From Luteimonas endophytica (GTDB taxonomy: Bacteria; Pseudomonadota; Gammaproteobacteria; Xanthomonadales; Xanthomonadaceae), in assembly GCF_029887875.1 (NCBI RefSeq), contig NZ_JARXRM010000032.1:36440-100439 (forward strand): 64,000 bases of DNA. The letters are read 5' to 3'. This document shows positions 18,860-29,194 of this stretch, piece by piece. The number at the start of each line of letters is the position of its first letter. Within the stretch, counting starts at the first letter, position 1. Made by a program: the position numbers and the translations under genes. The notes beneath the pieces were generated by a model, which saw only the letters and a list, made by a program, of their open reading frames with translations, had not been told where the DNA came from and did not search any database.

Positions 18860-20346
18860 CCGAGGAGATCCTGGTCAACGTCACCCCGCGCGAAACCCGC
18901 GTGGCGGTGGTCGAGAACGGCATGCTGCAGGAACTGCACATCGAGCGCGGCTGGAGCCGGGGAGTGGTCGGCAATATCTACAAGGGCCGGGTGCAGCGGG
19001 TGATGCCGGGCATGCAGGCGGCGTTCGTCGAGATCGGCCTGGAGCGCGCCGCGTTCCTGCACGCGAACGACGTGATGCGCTCGCTGCCCCCCGCCGAGAT
19101 CGACGGCGAGGCCGCGGCGCCGCAGGCACCGCCGCCGGTGCTGCCGATCGCCGAGCTGCTGCGCGAAGGCCAGGACGTGGTGGTGCAGGTGGTCAAGGAA
19201 CCGATCGGCTCCAAGGGCGCGCGGCTGACGACCCAGATCAGCATCCCCTCGCGCTATCTGGTGCTGCTGCCGCAGTCGAGCGTGGTCGGGGTGTCGGCGC
19301 GGATCGAGGACGAGGCCGAGCGTGCGCGGCTGAAGGGCCTGGTGGCGGAACTCGCGCTGGCCGGGTCGAACCACGGCTACATCGTGCGCACCAACGCGGA
19401 GGGTCAGCCGGCCGAGGCGCTGGCCGAGGACATCGCCTATCTGGCAAGGGTCTGGGCCCTGGTCGAGCAGCAGGTGCGCGAGGCCCGGCTGGGCACCTGC
19501 GTGTACGAGGACCTGACCCTGCCCATGCGCGCCGTGCGCGACCTGATGCGGCGCGACGTCGAGAAGGTCAAGGTCGACTCGCGCGAGACCTGGGAGCGGC
19601 TGCGCGGGTTCGCCGCGCAGTACATGCCCGGCCTGGCCGAGAGGATCGAGCACTACGGCGGCGAGCGGCCGGTGTTCGACCTGTACGGGGTCGAGGACGA
19701 GATCCAGCGCGCCCTGGACAAGGAAGTGCCGCTCAAGTCCGGCGGCTACCTGGTGATCGACCAGACCGAGGCGATGACCACGGTCGACGTCAACACCGGT
19801 TCGTTCCTGGGCCAGCGCAACCTCGAGGAGACCGTCTACCGGACCAACCTGGAGGCCGCGCAGGCGGTGGCGCGGCAGCTGCGGCTGCGCAACCTCGGCG
19901 GGATCATCATCATCGACTTCATCGACATGGTGGATCCCGAACACCGCCGCCAGGTGTTGCGCACCCTGGAGAAATCGCTGGCGCGCGACCACGCCAAGAC
20001 CACGGTCTACGACTTCTCGCCGCTGGGGCTGGTGGAGATGACCCGCAAGCGCACCGTGGACAGCCTCCAACGCCAGCTCAGCGAGCCCTGCCACGCCTGC
20101 GGCGGGCGCGGCATGCTCAAGACCTCGGAGACGGTGACCTACGAGATCTTCCGCGAGATCACCCGCGCGGTGCGCCAGTTCGAGGCGGCGCGGCTGCTGG
20201 TGATCGCCTCGCCCAAGGTGGTGGCGCGCATCACCGACGAGGAATCGGCGGCGGTGGCCGAGCTGGAGGAGTTCCTGGGCAAGTCGATCCGCTTCCAGCC
20301 CGACGAGCAGTACCTGCAGGAACAGTTCGATGTCGTGCTGCTCTGA
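18856..20346 (+). CDS. rng: Ribonuclease G
   Basis: 496 residues, the size of RNase G without the long C-terminal scaffold of RNase E. The S1 RNA-binding region ([30 protein letters not shown]) is followed by the catalytic DNase I-like part with [11 protein letters not shown] and [11 protein letters not shown], whose Asp residues hold the metal, and the Zn-link CHACGGRG. The endonuclease matures the 5' end of 16S rRNA and degrades some mRNAs. It overlaps maf by 4 bp and is followed 21 bp later by yhdP. Confidence 0.96.
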   Translation: MTEEILVNVTPRETRVAVVENGMLQELHIERGWSRGVVGNIYKGRVQRVMPGMQAAFVEIGLERAAFLHANDVMRSLPPAEIDGEAAAPQAPPPVLPIAELLREGQDVVVQVVKEPIGSKGARLTTQISIPSRYLVLLPQSSVVGVSARIEDEAERARLKGLVAELALAGSNHGYIVRTNAEGQPAEALAEDIAYLARVWALVEQQVREARLGTCVYEDLTLPMRAVRDLMRRDVEKVKVDSRETWERLRGFAAQYMPGLAERIEHYGGERPVFDLYGVEDEIQRALDKEVPLKSGGYLVIDQTEAMTTVDVNTGSFLGQRNLEETVYRTNLEAAQAVARQLRLRNLGGIIIIDFIDMVDPEHRRQVLRTLEKSLARDHAKTTVYDFSPLGLVEMTRKRTVDSLQRQLSEPCHACGGRGMLKTSETVTYEIFREITRAVRQFEAARLLVIASPKVVARITDEESAAVAELEEFLGKSIRFQPDEQYLQEQFDVVLL

Positions 20347-20367
20347 AGCGGCGCGCGCAGCGCAGCG

Positions 20368-23300
20368 ATGAGCCTGCTGCGCCGTCGACTGCGGGTGCTG
20401 CGCCGGGTGCTGTGGCTGGCCCTGGCCATGGTGCTGGTGCTGATGGCGCTGGCCGCCGGCATCACCAGCCAGATGCTGCCGCTGGTCGAGCGGCATCCGG
20501 ATCGGGTCGCCGCATGGCTCGGCGACCGGGTCGGCCGCGAGGTCGGGTTCGACGCGCTGGAGACCGAGTGGACCAGGCGCGGGCCGCTGCTGCGCCTGGA
20601 CGGGCTGCGCATCGGGGCCGGCGCCGATGCGGTGCAGGTGGGCGCGGCCGAGATCCTGGTGGCGCAGTACGCGGGGATGCTGCCGGGCCGCTCGCTGACC
20701 GAATTGCGGCTGCGCGACCTCGAACTGGTGCTCGAGCGCGCCGGCGACGGGCGCTGGAGCGTGCGCGGCCTGCCCGGGCAGGGCCGGGGCGGGGGCGATC
20801 CGTTCGCCGCGCTGGAGCGGCTGGGGGAACTGCACGTGATCGGCGGCAGCCTGACCGTGCTGGCGCCGGAGCTCGACATCGACGCCACGGTGCCGCGGAT
20901 CGACCTGCGCCTGCGCGTCGACGGCGACCGGGTGCGGGCGGCGACGCGCGCGTGGATGGCGGCCGACCGCGAGCCGGTGCACGCGGTGCTGGACGTGGAT
21001 CGCGGGGGTGGCGACGGCCGCGCCTACGCCGCGCTGCGCGACGCGGACTTCGAACACTGGGCGCCGCTGCTGCGCTTCGCCGGGGTCGCCGTGGACGGCG
21101 GCCACGGCCGCGCCGAGGCCTGGGCCACGCTGCAGGGCAATCGCGTCGCCGCGCTCGGCCTGGACGCGACGCTCGAGGGGATCGGCCTGCGTTCGACCCG
21201 CGCCGCGGGCGCTGCACCGGCGCGCGTCGATTTCGCGGCGATCCGCACCCGGCTGCGCTGGACCGACACCGACGAGGGCTGGCGCATCGACGTGCCGCTG
21301 CTGCGCATCGGCAGCCGCGACGACGAACGCATCCTGGACGGGCTGCTGCTGGCCGCCGGCGAGCGCTACGCGTTCGCCGCCGAGCGCCTCGACGCCGGGC
21401 CCGCGCTGGCGCTGCTGGCGCTCAGCGATGCGATCCCCGCAGGCCTGCGCACCTGGCTGCGCGAGGCGCGACCGGGCGCGGTGCTGGCCGACGTCGAGCT
21501 CGCCGGCGAGCGCGGTGGCGCGCTGCGGCTGCACGCGCGCATCGAGGACCTCGGCTTCGCCGCCGCCGGCGACCGGCCCGGCGTCGGGGGCGTGAAGGGC
21601 CGCCTGCACGGCAGCGAGCACGGACTGGTGCTGGCGTTCGATCCACGGGCCGCGGTGCGGGTGGACTGGCCGCGCGGCTTCGGCGCGGCGCACGAGATCG
21701 CTCTGCGCGGCGATCTGGTGGCGTGGCGCGAGGCCGGCGGCTGGCAGGTGCAGACGCCGGCGCTGCGCATCGACGGCGACGGCTACGGCGCGGACGTGCG
21801 TGGCGGGCTGCGCTTCGAAGGCGGCGGCCGCCCGCGCATCGACCTGGCGGCGCGGCTGGACGATGCGCACGTTTCCGTGGCGAAGCGGTTCTGGGTGCGC
21901 CACCGGATGTCGGCGGCCGCGATCGACTGGCTCGACGCGGCGCTCGTCGACGGCACGGTGCGCAACGCGCGGGCGGTGGTGTCGGGCGACCTCGACGACT
22001 GGCCCTTCCGGGCCGCGGGCGGCGGCCCGGCGCCCGGGCTTTTCCATGCCGAGGGCGAGCTCGCCGGGCTGGAGTTGAAGTTCCAGCCGGACTGGCCCGC
22101 CGCCGAGGGGCTGGCCGGCACGGTGAGGTTCGTGGCCGACGGCTTCGACGTGCGCGGGCGCGGTGCGCTCGGTGACGTGGTCTTCGAGGGCCTGGAGGGC
22201 GGCATCGCGCACTTCGGCCGCGCCCCCCTGCGGGTCGAGGCGGGCACGGCCACCGACGCGGCGGCACTGCTGGCGCTGCTGCGGTCGAGCCCGCTCGAGG
22301 GCGTGCGCGGCGCAGCGCTCGACCAGTTGCAGGTGGCCGGAGCGGTCGATGCGGATTTCGCGATGGCGTTGCCGCTGCGCGGAAACGGGGGCGGTCCGCG
22401 GATCGACGGCCGCGTCCGGCTTCGCGGCGTGCGCGCGCGGATGCCGGACTGGGGCCTGGCCCTGGACGAGGTCCGCGGCGAGGCGCGCTACGACCAGCGC
22501 GGTTTCGCGGCCACGCGCCTGTCGGCGCTGCAGCACGGGCGCGCCGCACGCCTGGCGCTGCGCGCCGGGGAGGGCCACGTCCGCGACCCGGGGCAGGCGT
22601 TCGAGGGTGAACTTCGGGCCCCGGTCGAGGCCGCCGAACTGCTGGCGCGCGCGCCGGAACTGGCCTGGTTGAGGCCGCACGTACGCGGGGTCTCGGACTG
22701 GACGATCGCGGTCGCGGTTCCCGCGGCCGGAACGCGGCGCGGTGCGGTCGGCGCGACGCGCCTGAGCCTGGTGTCGGACCTCGCCGGCACGGTACTGGAG
22801 TTGCCCGCGCCGCTCGACAAGCCGGCGGCGACCGCGCTGCCGGCCCGCATCGAAACGCCGCTGCCGCTCGGCGACGGCGAACTCTCGGTGCGGCTCGGCG
22901 CGCGCCTGGCGCTGCGCTCCCGCGGCGGGACCAGCGTCATGCTCGGCGGCGCCGCGGCACCGGCACCACCGGGCGCCGGGCTGGCCATCGGCGGCCGCAC
23001 CGCGGCGCTGGACGCGCTGGAATGGACCGCGCTGGCGGTGGCCTCGAGCGATGCTTCGAGCCCGGGTTCGGGCGCCGGCGACGGGCCGGTGCTGCAGCGC
23101 ATCGACCTGCGGGTCGACCGCCTGCTGCTGTTCGGCGGCGTGTTCGCCCAGACCCGCATTCGCGGCGCCGGCGCCGGCCCCGGCGCTGCCGCGACCCTGC
23201 GCCTGGAGGGCCCCGCCCTGGCCGGGACCGTCGATCTCGCCGGCGGCCCCGGCGCAGCGCTGGCAGGGCGGTTGCAGCGGCTTCACTGGCGCCCGGCGGT

Positions 23301-24228
23301 CGCGCCCGGCGCCGCTGCGGCACGCGCGGACACGGCGGCCGGCGATGTCGCGGAATCGGCCGACGGCATGGATCCGCAGGGCATCCCACCCATCGACCTG
23401 CGCATCGCCGACCTGCGCGTGCGCGATGTCGAGCTGGGCGAGGCCAGCCTGCGTACCCGCCCCGCGCCGGGCGGGCTGCGCCTCGAACAACTGCGCACCC
23501 GCTCCCCGCGCCAGCGCATCGACGCCAGCGGCGCCTGGACCGGCCGCGGCGCATCCGCGCGCACCGGGCTGGCGCTCGACGTGGTCAGCGAGGACTTCGG
23601 CGAGCTGCTGGGCGGGCTGGGGCTCGCCGGACGCATCCGCGGCGGCGAGGGCGAGTTGCAGCTGCAAGGCGCCTGGCCCGGGAGCCCAGCGGGGTTCCGC
23701 GCCGAGCGCCTGCGCGGCAGCCTGGCGCTGCGCGTGAAGGACGGGCAGCTGGTCGAGATCGAGCCCGGCGCGGGGCGCGTGCTCGGCCTGCTCAGCCTCG
23801 CCGAGTTGCCGCGGCGTCTGACCCTGGACTTCAGCGATTTCTTCGAGAAGGGCTTCGCCTTCAACCGCATCGGCGGGGAGGTCCGTTTCGATCGCGGCCA
23901 GGCCCGCAGCGAGGACCTGGTGATCGACGGTCCGGCGGCGCAGATCCGGATCGCCGGCAGCGCCGACCTGCGCGCGCAGACCTACGATCAGACCATCGAC
24001 GTGCTGCCTAAGTCGGGCAACCTGCTGGCCGCGGTCGGCGCGATCGCGGCCGGGCCGGTGGGGGCAGCGGTCGGCGCGGTCGCCAACGCGGTGCTGCGCA
24101 AGCCGCTCGGCGAGCTCGGCGCCACCACCTATCGCGTCAGCGGGCCGTGGAGCGAGCCGAAGGTCGAGGTGATCCGCCGCGAGCCGGCACGCGTCGCCGG
24201 ACAGGACGCGGCCCCGTCCGACGGCTGA
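20368..24228 (+). CDS. yhdP: YhdP family AsmA-like lipid-transport protein
   Basis: 1286 residues, close to the 1266 of E. coli YhdP. One N-terminal membrane anchor (VLWLALAMVLVLMALAAGI) is followed by a very long periplasmic part of repeated beta-rich segments of the AsmA/DUF3971 type. The C-terminal part has the family pattern FSDFFEKGFAFNRIGGEVRFDRGQARSEDLVIDGPAAQI and a hydrophobic Gly/Ala segment near the end. YhdP, with TamB and YdbH, forms a bridge carrying phospholipids to the outer membrane. It sits between rng and tldD as in E. coli. The long antisense open frame over it reflects codon bias. Confidence 0.93.
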   Translation: MSLLRRRLRVLRRVLWLALAMVLVLMALAAGITSQMLPLVERHPDRVAAWLGDRVGREVGFDALETEWTRRGPLLRLDGLRIGAGADAVQVGAAEILVAQYAGMLPGRSLTELRLRDLELVLERAGDGRWSVRGLPGQGRGGGDPFAALERLGELHVIGGSLTVLAPELDIDATVPRIDLRLRVDGDRVRAATRAWMAADREPVHAVLDVDRGGGDGRAYAALRDADFEHWAPLLRFAGVAVDGGHGRAEAWATLQGNRVAALGLDATLEGIGLRSTRAAGAAPARVDFAAIRTRLRWTDTDEGWRIDVPLLRIGSRDDERILDGLLLAAGERYAFAAERLDAGPALALLALSDAIPAGLRTWLREARPGAVLADVELAGERGGALRLHARIEDLGFAAAGDRPGVGGVKGRLHGSEHGLVLAFDPRAAVRVDWPRGFGAAHEIALRGDLVAWREAGGWQVQTPALRIDGDGYGADVRGGLRFEGGGRPRIDLAARLDDAHVSVAKRFWVRHRMSAAAIDWLDAALVDGTVRNARAVVSGDLDDWPFRAAGGGPAPGLFHAEGELAGLELKFQPDWPAAEGLAGTVRFVADGFDVRGRGALGDVVFEGLEGGIAHFGRAPLRVEAGTATDAAALLALLRSSPLEGVRGAALDQLQVAGAVDADFAMALPLRGNGGGPRIDGRVRLRGVRARMPDWGLALDEVRGEARYDQRGFAATRLSALQHGRAARLALRAGEGHVRDPGQAFEGELRAPVEAAELLARAPELAWLRPHVRGVSDWTIAVAVPAAGTRRGAVGATRLSLVSDLAGTVLELPAPLDKPAATALPARIETPLPLGDGELSVRLGARLALRSRGGTSVMLGGAAAPAPPGAGLAIGGRTAALDALEWTALAVASSDASSPGSGAGDGPVLQRIDLRVDRLLLFGGVFAQTRIRGAGAGPGAAATLRLEGPALAGTVDLAGGPGAALAGRLQRLHWRPAVAPGAAAARADTAAGDVAESADGMDPQGIPPIDLRIADLRVRDVELGEASLRTRPAPGGLRLEQLRTRSPRQRIDASGAWTGRGASARTGLALDVVSEDFGELLGGLGLAGRIRGGEGELQLQGAWPGSPAGFRAERLRGSLALRVKDGQLVEIEPGAGRVLGLLSLAELPRRLTLDFSDFFEKGFAFNRIGGEVRFDRGQARSEDLVIDGPAAQIRIAGSADLRAQTYDQTIDVLPKSGNLLAAVGAIAAGPVGAAVGAVANAVLRKPLGELGATTYRVSGPWSEPKVEVIRREPARVAGQDAAPSDG

Positions 24229-24273
24229 TCCGGCGGCTTGCCATCCCCCTCCCGCAACCCCACATCGAGAGCC

Positions 24274-25758
24274 ATGAGCCAAGCCAACAGTACCGCCATC
24301 GAAGCCGGGCACGACCCGCTCGCTCTCGCCCGCGACCGGCTGCTGGGCCCCGCGGGGCTCGACGAGCGCGGCCTGGAACGCGCGTTTTCCGCGCTGCTCG
24401 GCCCCGGGGTCGACTTCGGCGACCTGTACTTCCAGCACAGCCGCCGCGAGGCCTGGACCGTGGAGGACGGCATCGTCAAGGACGGCGCCCACTCGATCGA
24501 GCAGGGCGTGGGGGTGCGCGCGATCTCCGGCGAGAAGACCGGCTTCGCCTATTCCGACGAGATCAATTCCGGTGCGCTGCTGGCGGCGGCCGGCTCGGCG
24601 CGGGCGATCGCCCGCGCCGGCGCGGAGCACGGCTCCCGCGGCCTGGTGGCGGGCGCAGGACATGCGCTGTACCGCCCGGAGGACCCGATCGACGCGCTTG
24701 GCAGCGCGGTCAAGGTCGAGGCCCTGCGTCGCGTCGACCGCATGTTGCGCGCCGCCGACCCGCGGGTGAGCCAGGTGGTGGTGAGCCTGAGCGCCGCGGT
24801 CGACACGGTCCTGGTCGCGCGCAGCGATGGCGTGCTGGCCGGCGACGTGCGACCGCTGGTGCGGCTGAACGTGCACGTGATCGTCGAGCAGGGTGGGCGC
24901 CGCGAGTCGGGCTACGCCGGCTTCGGCGGGCGCTATTCCTACGAGGAACTGCTGGCCGACGGCCGTCCGGAAGGCTTCGCGCGCGAGGCGCTGCGCCAGG
25001 CGCTGGTGAACCTGGAGGCGGTGGACGCGCCGGCCGGGGTGATGCCTGTGGTGCTCGGTGCCGGCTGGCCCGGCGTACTGCTCCACGAGGCGGTCGGACA
25101 CGGCCTGGAGGGCGACTTCAACCGCAAGGGCACCAGCACCTACGCGGGCCGCATGGGGCAGCGCGTCGCGGCGCGCGGGGTCACCATCGTCGACGACGGC
25201 ACCCTCGCGGCCCGCCGCGGTTCGCTCAACATCGACGACGAGGGCACCCCGACCCGTTGCACCACGCTGATCGAGGACGGCGTGCTCGCCGGCTACATGC
25301 AGGACACCCACAACGCCCGGCTGATGGGCGCCGCGCCGACCGGCAACGGCCGCCGCGAGTCGTACGCGCACCTGGTGATGCCGCGCATGACCAATACCTA
25401 CATGCTCGGCGGCGCCCACGAGCGCGAGGAGATGATCCGCTCGGTGAAGAAAGGGCTGTACGCGGTCAACTTCGGCGGCGGGCAGGTCGACATCACCAGC
25501 GGCAAGTACGTGTTTTCGGCCACCGAGGCCTACCTGATCGAGGACGGCCGCATCACCGCCCCGGTCAAGGGCGCAACGCTGATCGGCAACGGCCCGGAGA
25601 CGATGCAGCGGGTGAGCATGGTCGGCAACGATTTCGCCCTCGACGACGGCGTCGGCGTGTGCGGCAAGGACGGGCAGAGCGTCCCGGTGGGCGTGGGCCA
25701 GCCGTCGCTGCTGATCGACCGGCTGACGGTTGGGGGCACGCAGGCGCAGGAGCCGTGA
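24274..25758 (+). CDS. tldD: Metalloprotease TldD
   Basis: 494 residues. The zinc motif [11 protein letters not shown] (HExxxH) lies in the middle of the protein, followed by [31 protein letters not shown], typical of TldD. TldD and TldE (PmbA) form a heterodimer that degrades unfolded peptides such as CcdA and matures microcin B17. pmbA lies 0.7 kb downstream with darP on the other strand between them. The start at ATG 24274 gives the usual N-terminal length. The stop is followed at once by a heptad-repeat element. Confidence 0.95.
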   Translation: MSQANSTAIEAGHDPLALARDRLLGPAGLDERGLERAFSALLGPGVDFGDLYFQHSRREAWTVEDGIVKDGAHSIEQGVGVRAISGEKTGFAYSDEINSGALLAAAGSARAIARAGAEHGSRGLVAGAGHALYRPEDPIDALGSAVKVEALRRVDRMLRAADPRVSQVVVSLSAAVDTVLVARSDGVLAGDVRPLVRLNVHVIVEQGGRRESGYAGFGGRYSYEELLADGRPEGFAREALRQALVNLEAVDAPAGVMPVVLGAGWPGVLLHEAVGHGLEGDFNRKGTSTYAGRMGQRVAARGVTIVDDGTLAARRGSLNIDDEGTPTRCTTLIEDGVLAGYMQDTHNARLMGAAPTGNGRRESYAHLVMPRMTNTYMLGGAHEREEMIRSVKKGLYAVNFGGGQVDITSGKYVFSATEAYLIEDGRITAPVKGATLIGNGPETMQRVSMVGNDFALDDGVGVCGKDGQSVPVGVGQPSLLIDRLTVGGTQAQEP

Positions 25759-25838
25759 TGGGTGATTGGAAATCGGTGATTCGAAGAAGCGCCTCGCCGC
25801 TTCGAGCCACCAATCACGAATCATCCATCACGAATCAC
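25759..25838. repeat. Heptad-type intergenic repeat, copy 1 (tldD/darP)
   Basis: The 76-bp gap between the stops of tldD and darP is filled by a left arm of TGATTGG/TGATTCG-like heptads and a right arm of the complementary CGAATCA/CCAATCA type. Between them is a short palindromic part (CGAAG ... CTTCG). The stop codon of darP lies inside the right arm. The same motif family occurs at 48372-48490 and 63265-63443. Confidence 0.8.
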
Positions 25839-26362
25839 GGCTGCTGCACGAGCAGCAGCTCGCGCAGCAGCCGGAACAGCTCGCGGTACGCCCGCGGCGG
25901 CCGGTCGCGCCGGCGTTCGTCGATCGCGCTGCGGACCAGCTGGCGCAGGCGCTGGCGGTCGGCGCCGGGGTGGGCGTCCAGCAACTCGGCGAGCGCCGCG
26001 TCGCCGTCGGCGAGCAGGCGCTCGCGCCAGGTCTCGGCGCGGTGCAGCAGCGCGGTCTCCTGGCGTGCCGCCTCGCCGCCCGCCTCGAGCGCGTCGCGGA
26101 TCGCCTGCAGGGTCTCGTCGTCCTCGCGCCGCATCTGCTTGGCCAGGAACGCGAGCTGGCGCTTGCGGGCGATGTGCGAGGTGACCCTGCGCGCCTCGAG
26201 CACCTGCGCCAGCAGGGCCTCCGGCAGCGGCAGCTGCTGCAGCTGCGCCGGCGACAGCGCCGCCAGCCGCTCGCCGAGCGCCAGCACTTCCAGCGCGTCG
26301 CGCCGCTGCTGGCTGCGGCTGGGGCCGAGGTATTCGCCGCTGTCTTCGTCGATGCCGCGCAT
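25835..26362 (-). CDS. darP: Ribosome biogenesis factor DarP (YjgA, DUF615)
   Basis: 175 residues from ATG 26362 ([11 protein letters not shown]), which matches the xanthomonad form; an upstream in-frame ATG at 26428 would overlap the pmbA control region. The family core [22 protein letters not shown] (written in E. coli with KMLR) and the C-terminal [33 protein letters not shown] are clear. DarP helps late assembly of the 50S subunit at the peptidyltransferase centre. It lies on the minus strand between tldD and pmbA, and its 3' end sits in a repeat. Confidence 0.93.
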   Translation of the reverse strand: MRGIDEDSGEYLGPSRSQQRRDALEVLALGERLAALSPAQLQQLPLPEALLAQVLEARRVTSHIARKRQLAFLAKQMRREDDETLQAIRDALEAGGEAARQETALLHRAETWRERLLADGDAALAELLDAHPGADRQRLRQLVRSAIDERRRDRPPRAYRELFRLLRELLLVQQP

Positions 26363-26430
26363 GCGTGTTTCCGCCGGGCGCGCCGCGTGGCGGCGCCTGC
26401 TTTCGTACCAGAGCCAAGGATAAGCCATCG

Positions 26431-27798
26431 ATGACAGAGATCGCCGTCACGTCCGCGCCGCGCGACGATTCGGGCATCAACCTCGAGCGCATGCGCGAGA
26501 CCGCCCAGCGAATGCTCGCCCTGGCCCGCGCCGGCGGGGCCTCCCAGGCCGAGGTCTCGTGCACCGAGGAACGCGGCCTCAACGTGGGCGTGCGGATGGG
26601 CGAGGTGGAGACGGTGGAGGCCACCCGCGACCGCGGCATCGGCCTGACCGTGTACTTCGGCCATCGCAAGGGCAGCGCCAGCACCGCCGACCTGCGCGAG
26701 GAAAGCCTGCGCGCCACCGTCGAGCAGGCCTGCGCGATCGCCCGCTTCACCGAGGAGGATCCGGCCGCCGGACTGGCGGACGCCGCGCTGATGGCCACCG
26801 AACCGCGCGAGTTCGACACCTGGCACCCGTGGGCGCTGGACGCCGACCGCGCCGCGGCGCTGGCCCTGGCATGCGAGGAAGCCGGGCGCGGCTTCGATCC
26901 GAGGATCGGCAACTCCGACGGCGCCTCGGTCGGCAGCGGCGAGTCGCTCTCGGTCTATGCCAACTCCCACGGGTTCAGCGGCATCGATCGCGACACCCGG
27001 CACAGCATCGGGTGCGCGCTGATCGCCGGGCGCGGCGAGGCGATGCAGCGCGACGGCTGGTACAGCGTCGGCCTGGCCGAGGAGGATCTCGAGGCGCCGT
27101 CCGCGATCGGGCGCAAGGCCGCGCAGCGCGCGCTGGCGCGCCTGGACGCGCGCCCGGTGCCCACCGGCGACTATCCCGTGCTGTTCGCCGCGGAGATGGC
27201 GCGCTCGCTGGTCGGGCACCTGCTCGGCGCGGTCAGCGGCGGTGCCCTGTACCGGCGCGCGAGTTTCCTGCTCGACAGCGTCGGCCAGCGGTTGTTTCCG
27301 GACTGGTTCGCGATCCGCGAGCTCCCGTTCCTGCCGCGCGGTTTCCGCTCCGCCAGCTTCGACGACGACGGCGTGGCCACCCGCGAGTCCGCGCTGGTGG
27401 AAGGCGGCGTGCTGCAGCGCTACGTGCTGGGCAGCTATTCGGCGCGCAGGCTCGGCCTGCAGACCACGGCCAACGCCGGTGGCGTGCACAACCTGGAGGT
27501 GGCGGCCAGCGCCGGCGGTTTCGAGGAGCTGCTGCGCGGGATGGGCCGCGGCCTGGTGGTGACCGAGCTGATGGGGCAGGGGGTCAACCCGGTGACCGGC
27601 GACTATTCGCGCGGGGCCTCCGGGTTCTGGGTGGAGGACGGGGCGGTCGCGCACGCGGTGGACGGGATCACGGTGGCGGGCAACCTGAAGGCGATGTTCG
27701 ACCGGTTCGAGGCGGTCGGCAGCGACGTCGATCCGCGCTCGCATATCGCGACCGGTTCGATCCTGGTGGGGCGGATGACCGTCGCCGGCGGCGATTGA
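26431..27798 (+). CDS. pmbA: Metalloprotease TldE/PmbA
   Basis: 455 residues; partner of TldD. It lacks the HExxxH motif, as expected for the non-catalytic subunit. It has the family regions [37 protein letters not shown] and the C-terminal [27 protein letters not shown]. The ATG at 26431 follows AAGGA at ten bases. It is divergent from darP, with 68 bp between start codons, and separated from tldD by that gene. Confidence 0.95.
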   Translation: MTEIAVTSAPRDDSGINLERMRETAQRMLALARAGGASQAEVSCTEERGLNVGVRMGEVETVEATRDRGIGLTVYFGHRKGSASTADLREESLRATVEQACAIARFTEEDPAAGLADAALMATEPREFDTWHPWALDADRAAALALACEEAGRGFDPRIGNSDGASVGSGESLSVYANSHGFSGIDRDTRHSIGCALIAGRGEAMQRDGWYSVGLAEEDLEAPSAIGRKAAQRALARLDARPVPTGDYPVLFAAEMARSLVGHLLGAVSGGALYRRASFLLDSVGQRLFPDWFAIRELPFLPRGFRSASFDDDGVATRESALVEGGVLQRYVLGSYSARRLGLQTTANAGGVHNLEVAASAGGFEELLRGMGRGLVVTELMGQGVNPVTGDYSRGASGFWVEDGAVAHAVDGITVAGNLKAMFDRFEAVGSDVDPRSHIATGSILVGRMTVAGGD

Positions 27799-27890
27799 CG
27801 TTAAGCTTGGGGGATGGGACATCGTCCCAACGGCCGCCGGGAACGCGCCTGCCCCCGGTGGGTGCAACGCGTCGGCGCAGAGGGGGCTTC

Positions 27891-28343
27891 ATGACCGATC
27901 CACACGAGACCGCACCACCACCGCCACCGGCACCACCACCCGCGCCCACGCCCGGGCAGGCGAGCGCGATCAGCGCCGAGGAGCGGCAGTGGGCGATGTT
28001 CGCGCATCTGTCCGCGCTGCTGGGCGGTCTGGTCACCGCCGGCTGGGCCGGCAGCATCGGCTGTTTCATCGGCCCGCTCGTCATCTGGCTGGTGAAAAAG
28101 GAAACCATGCCGTTCGTCGACGACCAGGCCAAGGAAGCGCTGAACTTCAACATCACCCTGGCGGGCCTGTTCCTGGTGCTGTTCATGCTCGGGATCCTGA
28201 CCCTGGGGATCGGCTTCCTGATCGTGATCCCGCTGATGCTGATCATCGGCGTCGCGGCGCTGGTGTTCATCATCATCGCGGCGATCAAGTCCAACGAAGG
28301 CGTGGCATATCGTTATCCGTTCGCCATCCGGCTGATCAAGTAG
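27891..28343 (+). CDS. DUF4870 family membrane protein (copy 1)
   Basis: 150 residues. A Pro-rich N-terminal tail ([17 protein letters not shown]) leads into the DUF4870 domain: ERQWAMFAHLSALLGG, KKETMPFVDDQAKEALNFNITL and a C-terminal EGVAYRYPFAIRLIK, with about three membrane helices. The function of DUF4870 proteins is not known. The ATG has an AGGGGG Shine-Dalgarno. A second, diverged copy lies 189 bp downstream, so this is a local gene duplication. Confidence 0.9.
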   Translation: MTDPHETAPPPPPAPPPAPTPGQASAISAEERQWAMFAHLSALLGGLVTAGWAGSIGCFIGPLVIWLVKKETMPFVDDQAKEALNFNITLAGLFLVLFMLGILTLGIGFLIVIPLMLIIGVAALVFIIIAAIKSNEGVAYRYPFAIRLIK

Positions 28344-28532
28344 CGCGCGCGGCCGCCGGCCTGCCCGGTCCAGTCCGGCCGTGCCGGGCCGGGCCGGGCC
28401 GGCTCGCCGGCCGGTCCGCCGGCGGCGCCCGGAGCCGCAACGCGGGATAGGCCATCAGTTGGCTTGAGCCCGCGCTCCCTGCGCCCATCATCGAAGGTGA
28501 CCGGGCAACGTCCGCCCGGCTGGAGCCGAGCG

Positions 28533-28973
28533 ATGGAACACACCCTGCGAACCGCCAACCCCGCCGCCACCGAGCGGCAATGGGCGGCAGCCGCGCACCT
28601 GGCGGCGCTGATCCTCGCATTGATGACCAGCTGGCTGGTGGGAGTGGCCGGGGTGGTCGGGGCCGGCATCGTCTACCTGCTCAAGCGCGACGACTCCCCG
28701 TTCGCCGCCGATCACGCGCGCGAAGCGGTCAATTTCAACCTCAGCATACTGATCTACGCCGCGGCGGCGCTCGCCGCCGGGGTCGGCCTGGTGGGGGTCA
28801 CGGTGCTCACGCTCGGCGTGGGCGCGATCCTCACCCTCCCCGCCGGGATCGTGCTGCTGCTCCTGGTCGCGGCGATCGCGCTGCTGTGGCTGGTCTGCAG
28901 CATCGTCGCCGCGGTCAAGGCCTGGAACGGCGAGCGCTATCGCTACCCGCTGACCATCCGCGTGCTGACCTGA
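28533..28973 (+). CDS. DUF4870 family membrane protein (copy 2)
   Basis: 146 residues, with the same domain as its neighbour: ERQWAAAAHLAALI, KRDDSPFAADHAREAVNFNLSI and GERYRYPLTIRVLT at the end. It lacks the Pro-rich tail. The ATG at 28533 (GGAG upstream) is preferred over one at 28464. Function unknown. The 189-bp gap before it is a GC-only low-complexity stretch (repeated GGGCC) without a clear site. Confidence 0.88.
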   Translation: MEHTLRTANPAATERQWAAAAHLAALILALMTSWLVGVAGVVGAGIVYLLKRDDSPFAADHAREAVNFNLSILIYAAAALAAGVGLVGVTVLTLGVGAILTLPAGIVLLLLVAAIALLWLVCSIVAAVKAWNGERYRYPLTIRVLT

Positions 28974-29067
28974 GCGAAGATCGCGCGCGGCAGGCCAAGC
29001 GGCACGGCGGATTCCGCAGGCGCGCCAAGCATGCGAGCCGCGCGGCAGCGAACTGGAAAGACGCCCC

Positions 29068-29095
29068 GTGGGAGCGAGGGCAATCGCGACACCGG
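29068..29095 (+). repeat. REP-like element between DUF4870 copy 2 and ispA
   Basis: GTGGGAGCGA is followed by a short stem (GCGA/TCGC), the pattern of the REP-like repeats common between genes in Pseudomonas and xanthomonads. It lies in the 218-bp gap between convergent genes, which otherwise shows only a 14-bp tandem duplication at the ispA stop. Confidence 0.45.
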
Positions 29096-29166
29096 CGCGG
29101 CGTGCGAGGCGGTTTGATCCGCATTCGGATCGGCGGATCTGGCCAACTTGGCGGGCGGGTCGGCGC

Positions 29167-29194
29167 GGCGGCCGGTTCTAGGCGGCCGGTTCTA
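29167..29194. repeat. 14-bp perfect tandem duplication at the ispA stop codon
   Basis: Two identical copies of GGCGGCCGGTTCTA stand head to tail. The second contains the ispA stop codon (TAG on the minus strand), so the duplication leaves the protein unchanged. Confidence 0.8.

Noticed and set aside
18751-25824. A 7-kb uninterrupted open frame on the minus strand
   Set aside because: It is antisense to maf, rng, yhdP and tldD, all with clear family motifs on the plus strand. In DNA of this GC content and codon bias, stop codons are rare in the antisense frame. The translation is low in complexity and resembles nothing.
28344-28532. Small gene or RNA in the GGGCC-rich gap between the DUF4870 genes
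   Set aside because: Low complexity only; no start site, promoter or stable unique fold could be argued.
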